A stretch of DNA of 43,222 bases from Rhodothermaceae bacterium. Its GTDB lineage: Bacteria; Bacteroidota; Rhodothermia; Rhodothermales; Bin80. The notes under the pieces were generated by a model, which did no database searches, had not been told where the DNA came from, and worked only from the letters and a program-made list of their open reading frames with translations. Both the position numbers and the translations under genes were made by a program. Where the stretch lies: NCBI GenBank assembly GCA_009838195.1, contig VXSC01000030.1, positions 1-43,222 of the forward strand, given 5' to 3'. Position 1 is the first letter of the stretch. Every line of letters begins with the position of its first letter. Positions 1 through 5,905 of the stretch are shown here, in pieces.

Positions 1-118
1 TGGATCGCGCTAAGGTAGCGCTAATCAGGCAGAACCGTCCTGCTATAAGATCTAAGTTCAGTTTCAACGTGGCTCGCGGCATTCCCTCACGATCTATACC
101 CAATTGCATGACGCTCAT
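1..118 (-). CDS. N-terminal part of an unknown protein, cut by the window edge
   Basis: Reading the minus strand from an ATG at 116-118, the frame stays open for 39 codons to the window edge. The first residues are MSVMQLGIDREGMPRATLKL. An AAAGG sequence (126-130 on the plus strand, complement) sits 7 nt before the ATG and supports this start. The frame is also open upstream to about 310, so a longer protein is possible. I do not recognise the family. The pattern 'QLGIDREGMP' loosely recalls the region before the DDE core of some transposases, but that is a guess. It would be divergent from the plus-strand ORF at 220. Less than 40 residues are visible, so function stays open. Confidence 0.3.
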   Translation of the reverse strand, partial: MSVMQLGIDREGMPRATLKLNLDLIAGRFCLISATLARS

Positions 119-219
119 AATGAAACCTTTACGTAACGTGGTGGTAGGGGTGGCATTGGTAGGAAGCTTTTCTAATTGGATTCTATCCAACTCCAGGTAA
201 ATCAAAAGTATTTGGCGAC

Positions 220-414
220 ATGGCCGTTTCGACACATCAATCCGTTGACATTCAGACCAATCAAGCCAAGAAAGCTTCAAAGAATGGCATACCAGAGGCC
301 ACAGGATCTACGAAGAATGAAATGAAATCGGAGTCTTGCCCGATTTCTAGGCGGATCATCAAAGAAATATCGGTGGACAGGCGGAAGGCTATGGAGATGT
401 TGGCAGATTTGTAA
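220..414 (+). CDS. Small ORF upstream of Doc toxin, possible antitoxin or 5' part of a frameshifted gene
   Basis: A 64-codon ORF, rich in Lys, Ser and Glu, ending in the helical-looking segment RRKAMEMLADL. Its place directly upstream of a Doc-type toxin is where a Phd-type antitoxin usually sits, but the sequence shows no recognisable Phd/YefM, AbrB or HTH signature. Its last codons (391-414) include ATG397, which has a good GGAAGG ribosome-binding site 8 nt upstream (383-388). The Doc frame continues just past this ORF's stop, in a different frame. The ORF may therefore be a real antitoxin, a spurious ORF, or the front of a gene split by an indel near 410. Confidence 0.3.
   Translation: MAVSTHQSVDIQTNQAKKASKNGIPEATGSTKNEMKSESCPISRRIIKEISVDRRKAMEMLADL
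383..388 (+). promoter_or_regulatory. Shine-Dalgarno-like GGAAGG for ATG397
   Basis: GGAAGG lies 8 nt before ATG397 (spacer ctatggag). It is the best ribosome-binding site near the Doc region. It suggests that the ancestral toxin started at 397, although the present frame from there meets a stop at 412-414. Confidence 0.35.
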
Positions 415-493
415 CCATCACTACCACATAACATGGGATGACGCGATTGATGCCCATGATGAAGCCCTTGTTGATGGTGGAGCGCCGGGTATT

Positions 494-793
494 TTGAATG
501 AGCACGCGATTCGGTCAGCTTTGGCACGGCCGTATCACGGGTATTTTAAGTCTCTCCATGAGAAGGTTGCTGCCCTGATGCATGGGATTATTTCCAATCA
601 CGGATTCATAGACGGAAACAAACGAACCGCATTTTATCTGGCGGAACTGCTTATTAGAAGGAGTGGATGCAAACTATTGGCCAGCAATGATCTCATGGTC
701 GATATGATTACATCTGTTGCTCGTGGAGAAATGACTTTTGAGGAGTTGACAGAGTGGCTTCGTGAACAGATTGTATCCGTTGAGAACCCTTAA
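494..793 (+). pseudogene. doc: Doc-type (death-on-curing) toxin, N-terminus out of frame
   Basis: The 99 residues from a TTG at 494 contain the Fic/Doc core HGFIDGNKR (residues 36-44), matching HxFx(D/N)GNKR, and the helix pattern RSALARP typical of Doc. Doc proteins phosphorylate EF-Tu to stop translation, usually opposed by an upstream antitoxin. Family members normally begin about 30 residues earlier with a segment like LTxDDxLxIHD. That segment is present here at about 425-490 (ITWDDAIDAHDEALVDGG) in the same frame, but no ATG, GTG or TTG opens it: the frame is stop-free back to 326 without a start. ATG397 with a good ribosome-binding site lies in another frame. A 1-nt indel near 410 would join them. 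I read this as a frameshifted, probably inactive toxin. A sequencing error is the alternative. Confidence 0.6.
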
Positions 794-1013
794 TTGGATT
801 GGATATTTGTGAAGGTTAGAGTATGCATAATCGTGGGCAGAGCATTAACGATAGAACATTGCGCGCATGACTCTTCGGCCTTAATTTTGAGATGAGTCAT
901 TAGCCTGGAGCTAAGGAGTTAGTGGAGATGGATGGAGGCGTCAAGTGTACGGCGCCAATACCCTCGGAGGGTTTCAAACCTCACAGGTCGAAGGCTTTGA
1001 TCAACTAGTCTGA

Positions 1014-1103
1014 CTGGCTATGTTCTATCACCACCTGATATACGGTGCCATCAGATCCGATACAGCCTACGAGCCGCTGGGTGAGGATTGGTTTTCGAAA
1101 TGA
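1014..1103 (+). pseudogene. Possible C-terminal remnant of an IS110-family transposase
   Basis: An open stretch of 29 codons between two TGA stops encodes FYHHLIYGAI followed by AYEPLGEDWF. Intact IS110/IS116/IS902 transposases have a C-terminal segment of the form IYHML-(x)n-PYxxLGxDYF, and this fragment follows that spacing. No other part of the transposase and no IS ends could be recognised nearby, so it would be a short relic. The match rests on a remembered family pattern and about ten positions. Confidence 0.3.
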
Positions 1104-1182
1104 TTTACGAATCATGTTGTAGAGGAAAGCAATTGGATTAGCATAGGCGCCGATGCCAGTCTATGGTTGCATTTAAGCTTCC

Positions 1183-1212
1183 AATGTAACATAAGGGTAA
1201 TTATGTTACATT
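1183..1212. repeat. Perfect 12-bp inverted repeat (operator-like dyad)
   Basis: AATGTAACATAA (1183-1194) and TTATGTTACATT (1201-1212) are exact reverse complements separated by 6 bp (gggtaa). The AT-rich dyad ends 1 bp before ATG1214. It looks like the binding site of a dimeric repressor or a leader hairpin. No matching copy was noticed elsewhere in the window. Confidence 0.6.
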
Positions 1213-1213
1213 A

Positions 1214-1321
1214 ATGAAAACGAATACTCTGAACTTGATATGGATTCTGGGCTCTCTTGGGAATATATGGTTTAGCTACTTGATGACCCACCGTTTACGG
1301 CACACAAGATCGCATTCCTAA
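1214..1321 (+). CDS. 35-residue hydrophobic micro-ORF after a dyad
   Basis: From ATG1214 the frame runs 35 codons to TAA at 1319-1321. The peptide has a short polar start, a hydrophobic stretch of about 19 residues (LNLIWILGSLGNIWFSYLM) and a basic tail rich in His and Arg. This is the layout of small single-pass membrane peptides, including type I toxin-like peptides. There is no good ribosome-binding site: AGGG at 1194-1197 is about 16 nt away, and a dyad occupies the space. Chance ORFs of this size are common, so the call rests on the hydrophobic profile and the adjacent perfect dyad only. Confidence 0.2.
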   Translation: MKTNTLNLIWILGSLGNIWFSYLMTHRLRHTRSHS

Positions 1322-1371
1322 CGTCGGGTATGCGGACGGAACGTCAAACGAGGAGGATTGGGTTACTACTG

Positions 1372-1623
1372 TTAGATAGACTTCACTTTATCCAAGGCGT
1401 AATCATACAGATAATTCTTCTGTTCCTTTGTCAATGTCTGACCTGTAAAGTAAAGATGTGCTGCTAAATCGTCTTTCTTTACTTCCCATAGCCCCTCAGG
1501 GATACTAATATTTGTTTCAGGATGCGTCCTGTTCATCTCTAGAGACAGTCTTTCAAAAGATCGATATACTGGGTCTCCAGATTTTCTTGTCATAAGTAGA
1601 ACGTGCTGTGGTGTCAAGCTCAT
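1372..1623 (-). CDS. Hypothetical protein, 83 aa
   Basis: ATG at 1621-1623, stop at 1372. The product is a small soluble protein with mixed charge and no signal peptide or membrane segment. Its amphipathic segments (RSFERLSLEMN and KEQKNYLYDYALDKVKSI) look like real protein sequence. I do not recognise a family. No ribosome-binding site is visible upstream. It stands alone between non-coding stretches in an accessory zone near a toxin relic, which may hint at a cargo or toxin-antitoxin-type gene, but nothing in the sequence shows that. Confidence 0.45.
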   Translation of the reverse strand: MSLTPQHVLLMTRKSGDPVYRSFERLSLEMNRTHPETNISIPEGLWEVKKDDLAAHLYFTGQTLTKEQKNYLYDYALDKVKSI

Positions 1624-2011
1624 GATTTTACGATAACTTGACGGATCAACGTGGATATCTCAAAATTGATTCACGGTTTTGGTGTTGTAAAGAGGTGGAA
1701 TTGTAACTCATCTTGTATTTCGATTGGGGACCTTTAAACTTAGATTCAGGTTGTTACCCCTTCACGTTTGGGATGGCGGTCTGGCGGTTATCAAGCCCGT
1801 GAATCGTCTGTGAGGCTATGTAAAACCTGTCTACAGGTACCGAACGGTGAGACGTCAAGGAATCCCGTGCTGATTATAGTTTGAGTTATAATTCCCTTAT
1901 CTTACACCGAGTATGGCATTGATGCGGGCCTTTGAGTAAATTGACGCTTAGGTCCCGCCAGCGAAGTATGGCATCTTATTGGCGGACAGTAAGTGATTTT
2001 CAAATTGGTAA
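1624..2011. other. Intergenic stretch, no gene seen
   Basis: 388 bp between two small hypothetical genes that point away from each other, so it must hold both promoters. The only structure noticed is a weak 6-bp inverted repeat, CCGCCA (1955-1960) with TGGCGG (1980-1985), about 30 bp before the 2012 start. No RNA gene or mobile-element end was recognised. Confidence 0.4.
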
Positions 2012-2302
2012 ATGAATCAACAAACTGCAGAAAAATTCTCGTTCCAGTTGCCTCGATGCAATCCGAATGATTATGATCGAATTACAAAAGAAATGGGAAA
2101 ACGTATTGGCAAAGACACGGTTGATTTTGGGTTTGAGATCCTTGTTGAATCTAGCCAGAGATCTGATGGTCGATACTTAAGTCTTAGTTTTCCAGCAGAT
2201 ATTCCCATCCACCCAGAAGTCCTTTTGAGGCTCCACCATATTTTTCAAGTTACACTGGAATCCGTTCTTTCTGATCTTGAAATTCAGCCAATTGGATCTT
2301 AG
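2012..2302 (+). CDS. Hypothetical protein, 96 aa
   Basis: ATG at 2012, stop ending at 2302. A small acidic soluble protein with alternating hydrophobic and polar segments (VDFGFEILVESS, YLSLSFPADIP, LLRLHHIFQVTLESVL) suggesting a compact alpha/beta fold. There is no signal peptide, membrane segment or Cys-rich motif, and I do not recognise a family. No clear ribosome-binding site precedes it. It is monocistronic: the next gene (2542) is 239 bp downstream. Codon use looks like that of a genuine gene rather than a shadow ORF. Confidence 0.5.
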   Translation: MNQQTAEKFSFQLPRCNPNDYDRITKEMGKRIGKDTVDFGFEILVESSQRSDGRYLSLSFPADIPIHPEVLLRLHHIFQVTLESVLSDLEIQPIGS

Positions 2303-2541
2303 GATTGGGCAGTACAGCTCCAGCATATAGGCCCGGACGAAGCTCCACTTCCTAACAAGTCAGAGCACTAGCTCCGCAATGAACCACAAGATCGTCTTGG
2401 ACTATTGAATGGGGAACATGCGGCCTAATATCTCCCTGAATAGGGCCCTCTACTAGTTTTAGGAAAATCGATACAATGAACCAGTTGGTGGCTGGAGCGT
2501 CCCACGGTGGTTGATATCAATTCCTCAACAACAACTTTAAA

Positions 2542-2889
2542 ATGGCCGGATTATCCGAAAATCATGTTCCTGAAATCACAGTGCAGGAACTCAAACATCT
2601 CATCGACAAGGATGAGCAACCCTTTATTCTTGATGTTCGGGAAGAATGGGAATATTCGACTGTGAATCTGGGCGGACACCTGATTCCCCTAAAACAACTT
2701 TCGGATCGATTGGATGAACTTGAACCGCACCGGAAAGACAATATGATTGTAGTTCATTGTCGGTCTGGAGGTCGATCAGCCCAGGCGGTCAGGTTCCTGC
2801 ACGCTGCCGGTCTCACAAATACGAAGAATCTCCGCGGAGGTACTCTCGCGTGGAGCAAAGAAATTGACTCAAGTTATCCAACCTATTAA
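2542..2889 (+). CDS. Rhodanese-like domain protein (single domain)
   Basis: A 115-residue stand-alone rhodanese domain. Visible landmarks are the N-terminal ITVQELKHLI, the central ILDVREEWEY, the ligand-like GGHLIPL and the active-site loop HCRSGGRSAQ with catalytic Cys73. Such domains move sulfane sulfur (thiosulfate:cyanide sulfurtransferase type) or act as sulfur carriers in the cytoplasm. No signal peptide is seen. The ATG at 2542 is in the usual place for the family. Its last 26 bp overlap the start of miaA, so the two are translationally coupled. The physiological acceptor is unknown. Coupling to a tRNA-modification gene might suggest sulfur delivery for tRNA thiolation (MiaB acts on the MiaA product), but that is inference. 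Confidence 0.9.
   Translation: MAGLSENHVPEITVQELKHLIDKDEQPFILDVREEWEYSTVNLGGHLIPLKQLSDRLDELEPHRKDNMIVVHCRSGGRSAQAVRFLHAAGLTNTKNLRGGTLAWSKEIDSSYPTY
2852..2855 (+). promoter_or_regulatory. GGAG ribosome-binding site deciding the TTG start of miaA
   Basis: GGAG lies 8 nt before TTG2864, inside the end of the rhodanese gene. Together with the alignment of the MiaA P-loop region it supports TTG2864 as the start. Confidence 0.5.
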
Positions 2890-3814
2890 GTCTTCTAAAA
2901 CTGCGACACCAATCCATGTAATTACAGGCCCTACCGCAACGGGTAAGACGGCCCTGGGCTTGAGATTGGCTCAAGCTCTGGATGGTGAAATTATTTCTGC
3001 TGACAGCCGCCAGATCTATAAGGAACTCACGATAGGTTCGGCAAAGCCCACCGCCGATGAATTAGCGCAGGTTCCCCATCACTTCGTTAACGAATTAAAT
3101 CTTGGTGAACCATATTCTGCCGGCTTATTTGCCGAACAGGCCTCTGTACGTATTGACGAGGTTTTAGCACGCGGCCGTGTGCCAGTTGTAGTCGGTGGCT
3201 CCACACTCTACCTGCATGCACTTGTACATGGCTTGTCTCCAACAGCACCCTCTGACCCAGATGTACGGACAAACATTGAGAAACGACTTGAAGAACTTGG
3301 GAAAGAGGCTCTATATAAGGAGCTTTCGAAGATAGATCCATTGTCAGCCAGCACGATGGATCCAACAAAAACATCCCGCTTGGTGCGTGCACTTGAGGTT
3401 TTTGAGCTCACCGGTACGCCTCTATCCAAATTTCATGGCCAACCCACACCGCCTTCCCATGAATTTTGTGTCACGGTACTTACGCTTGAGCGCCCTACCC
3501 TTTACCAGCGAATTGAACAGCGAGTAGATCGAATGCTGGAAGAAGGGCTTATGGAAGAGAATCGCCAGATTCGAGATCTGCAATTGGATCGAACATTACC
3601 TGCCTTAAAATCAATCGGTTATCAGGAACCGTTGGCTTATTTGGATGGCCACTGTAGCTGGAGTGACATGGTCGAACTCATTAAACGAAATAGCCGGCGC
3701 TATGCGAAACGACAATTGACTTGGCTTCGTCGCTATGAGACATATCGTCAAATTTACGCGCAAAGCCCAACTGACGAGTTGCTGGAAACAATCCTGGCTT
3801 CACCACAACCATGA
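2864..3814 (+). CDS. miaA: tRNA dimethylallyltransferase MiaA
   Basis: A 316-residue protein of normal MiaA length. It transfers a dimethylallyl group from DMAPP to the N6 of A37 in tRNAs reading UNN codons. The P-loop GPTATGKT is at residues 22-29, followed by the family motifs DSRQIYKELTIGSAKP and HHFVNE, then VVGGSTLYLHALVHG and the C-terminal IGYQEPLAYLDG and RRYAKRQLTWLRR. Translation appears to start at TTG2864 with GGAG 8 nt upstream, 26 bp inside the rhodanese gene, giving a coupled two-gene operon. No terminator was found in the 66 bp before the convergent gene at 3881. Confidence 0.96.
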   Translation: MTQVIQPIKSSKTATPIHVITGPTATGKTALGLRLAQALDGEIISADSRQIYKELTIGSAKPTADELAQVPHHFVNELNLGEPYSAGLFAEQASVRIDEVLARGRVPVVVGGSTLYLHALVHGLSPTAPSDPDVRTNIEKRLEELGKEALYKELSKIDPLSASTMDPTKTSRLVRALEVFELTGTPLSKFHGQPTPPSHEFCVTVLTLERPTLYQRIEQRVDRMLEEGLMEENRQIRDLQLDRTLPALKSIGYQEPLAYLDGHCSWSDMVELIKRNSRRYAKRQLTWLRRYETYRQIYAQSPTDELLETILASPQP

Positions 3815-3880
3815 CTTTATCTCATCCAGAAAACCCAATCGCCCGATTCATTCCCCTGAGTGATTGAGCAATAGAGCAGA

Positions 3881-5734
3881 TCAGGCTGGTTCGGAGCTGG
3901 GTTGGAGAACGAATCCAGCCGAAGTGAAAAGAACCATGTTAGATTCAAATTCAGCGAGCATGTTAGCTTTGTTGGTAAGGAATAATTCGCGCCATTGCTG
4001 CGAGGTTCTGAAGTGTAAGTCTTCTTCCTGGGCATTCATCTTCCCAAATGATCTTAGGCGATTCGCCAATCGGTCCAGGATCGCTAAAAGTTTGTTCTGG
4101 AAGGATGTTGTATATACGGACTCAACTACGATTACTCTGCTTCGACAGACACGCATCGCCTCACGGAGTAGCATTTCAGCGTCTTTTGCATGATGTAATA
4201 CGTAGTAGAGCAGTACCACGTCAAAATGCTTTGAAGGCCATGGTAAGGGCCCCTGTTTTAATGAAATATGGGGAAGATCTGTTTGATTCATCGAAACAAC
4301 ATCGGCAAGTGAGACACTTGCTCCCAATCCCTTTTGGATGGATTCTCCTACATACCCCTCGGCACAACCTAAATCCAGAACGGTCATTGCACCAATATCT
4401 TTCGGGAAAAATGGCTGGATTCTTTTGAATTTTTTACTCGCCCTTGCACGCATCAGACTCTGCAACCATCTTGGAGCATATCGAAGTGTTCCAGCAATGC
4501 CCCACCCTGCCCATCCAACAATGACGAACGTCCAATACGGGCCACCCACATAAAGGAGATAGGTCCCTATGGACCATACTCCAAGCCAAATCCAATGCCA
4601 CCCGTGAGCTTGTAGGCTTGCGGTCAAAAACAACGGAACGAGCAGGTACCAAGGATGAACGGTTGTGCTCAAGACAAGATAGCAGCCTGTTGTAACGAGC
4701 ATTGCACGTGCCAAAGACCAGCGCTGCAACAGATCCAAGATGTACAAAACTGGGATACTGCAAAGAAATATTAACCGCAGGAAAGGACCCAATTGCTTAC
4801 TCCAATCCTCTCCGGTTAGCCACTGCAATGCAGATTTCAGGCTATAGTAAAGGCCGGAATTGAATTCAAAAAATCGAGCATACAGATCAAGTGATCCTGA
4901 AACGTTAGGTAGGACATATGGGGCGGCAAATGGGAGTGCAAGTAGAATTGCTGTGATTGCGCCCGGCCAGACAGCATTCCAACCATACCGCCTCCACAGG
5001 TATGGGAAAAAAAGAAATGGAAATAATTTGATCCAGCCTCCAATTGCAAGAAAAATAGAAGCCCACCTCCCGTGATTATTCTGGGCCAGATAAATCACCA
5101 AGATCAGTGCCAACAGAAGTGCCGACTCTGTATGAGCCTGGCCCGCTGTTTCCAGAATGACAACGGGATTCCATGCATATAAAAGGACAAACCCCGCTGA
5201 AACAAGCCGAGCCAGTATCAGGATGGCGAATAGCTCGGCTAGAATCAATAATCCTTTGATTAAATAATAGCTCAGAAACCCATCGGGTTGATGCCATGCA
5301 GTTCCAAACCAAAAAATCAATTGTGAAACTGGTGGATATACACTGATAAAGGATTTAGAATTCAGGCGCTCAAAGGCGGTATCCTGGTGAAGATCAAAAA
5401 GAGATGCGTCTTCTGGAGCGAATTTGTATGGATTTATGCCTTCATGCTGAACAACCCCATCCCATACATAGCGGTAGGCATCATCCGAAAGAGATGGCGG
5501 AAGGCCTATGAGAGATAGCCGGAACAGGAAAGCATATACGAGGACCGTTTTAAGGGAAAACTTTCCTATACGCCAGCACAATATCCAGCACACACTCCCA
5601 AATATGACCAAACCAAATACGAGAGGGAGATGTCCTCGATCAATAGAGACAAGTCCCAACACAAAAATTGAAGTACATAGCCCAACATGGAACATCCACT
5701 GCCATACTGGAATTGACCGCAATAGAGCAATCAT
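3881..5734 (-). CDS. Polytopic glycosyltransferase (GT87/mannosyltransferase-like) fused to a class I methyltransferase
   Basis: 617 residues. Residues 1 to about 415 are a polytopic membrane protein with about ten hydrophobic segments. The first-loop signature SDDAYRYVWDG...GINPY (about 83-103) and YPPVSQL (about 133) are typical of lipid-linked-sugar mannosyltransferases of the GT87/GT-C type. Residues about 445-617 form a cytoplasmic SAM-dependent methyltransferase: motif I DLGCAEG at 454-460, then FDVVLLYYVLHHAKDAE (about 504) and a late RVIVVESVY. I see one uninterrupted frame from ATG5734, so this is a real fusion rather than two genes. The likely role is sugar transfer from a polyprenyl-phosphate donor to an envelope glycan or lipid plus methylation of the product or an intermediate. 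The substrate is unknown. It stands alone on the minus strand. Confidence 0.8.
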   Translation of the reverse strand: MIALLRSIPVWQWMFHVGLCTSIFVLGLVSIDRGHLPLVFGLVIFGSVCWILCWRIGKFSLKTVLVYAFLFRLSLIGLPPSLSDDAYRYVWDGVVQHEGINPYKFAPEDASLFDLHQDTAFERLNSKSFISVYPPVSQLIFWFGTAWHQPDGFLSYYLIKGLLILAELFAILILARLVSAGFVLLYAWNPVVILETAGQAHTESALLLALILVIYLAQNNHGRWASIFLAIGGWIKLFPFLFFPYLWRRYGWNAVWPGAITAILLALPFAAPYVLPNVSGSLDLYARFFEFNSGLYYSLKSALQWLTGEDWSKQLGPFLRLIFLCSIPVLYILDLLQRWSLARAMLVTTGCYLVLSTTVHPWYLLVPLFLTASLQAHGWHWIWLGVWSIGTYLLYVGGPYWTFVIVGWAGWGIAGTLRYAPRWLQSLMRARASKKFKRIQPFFPKDIGAMTVLDLGCAEGYVGESIQKGLGASVSLADVVSMNQTDLPHISLKQGPLPWPSKHFDVVLLYYVLHHAKDAEMLLREAMRVCRSRVIVVESVYTTSFQNKLLAILDRLANRLRSFGKMNAQEEDLHFRTSQQWRELFLTNKANMLAEFESNMVLFTSAGFVLQPSSEPA

Positions 5735-5868
5735 TGGCTGTACTATCTTATTGATTGTGCTCCGCTTTTGCTACCATGGAATGATCAACATTACCATGGG
5801 GCTGTCAGTAGAATGTGGCCCCCGTGAAGTGAGGGGGCGAGTTGGGAAAATTGACGTAAATTTCTTCT

Positions 5869-5882
5869 TGGAAGCGCTTCCA
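5869..5882. promoter_or_regulatory. LacI-family-like operator palindrome
   Basis: TGGAAGCGCTTCCA is a perfect 14-bp palindrome with the central CG and TGNAANCG layout of LacI/GalR-family operators, such as CcpA cre sites. It ends 23 bp before the ATG of the secreted protein at 5906. A TTGACG (5851-5856) just upstream could be a -35 element, so a repressor bound here would block transcription start or early elongation. A near copy lies upstream of susC at 22885-22898. Confidence 0.5.
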
Positions 5883-5905
5883 TACCCTTAATCATCTTTA
5901 CCAAA

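Larger units (their letters stand above)
794..1371. other. Gene-poor stretch with remnants
   Basis: No complete conventional gene is visible in 578 bp. It contains a small inverted repeat (ATGACTC at 867-873 with GAGTCAT at 894-900), a possible transposase remnant (1014-1103), a perfect 12-bp dyad (1183-1212) and a 35-codon micro-ORF (1214-1321), each listed separately. Short stop-interrupted frames suggest decayed mobile DNA. Confidence 0.5.

Noticed and set aside
5508..5891. 127-codon plus-strand ORF near the LacI-like palindrome
   Set aside because: Mostly antisense to the glycosyltransferase-methyltransferase gene; its 3' part is the non-coding region before the 5906 gene.
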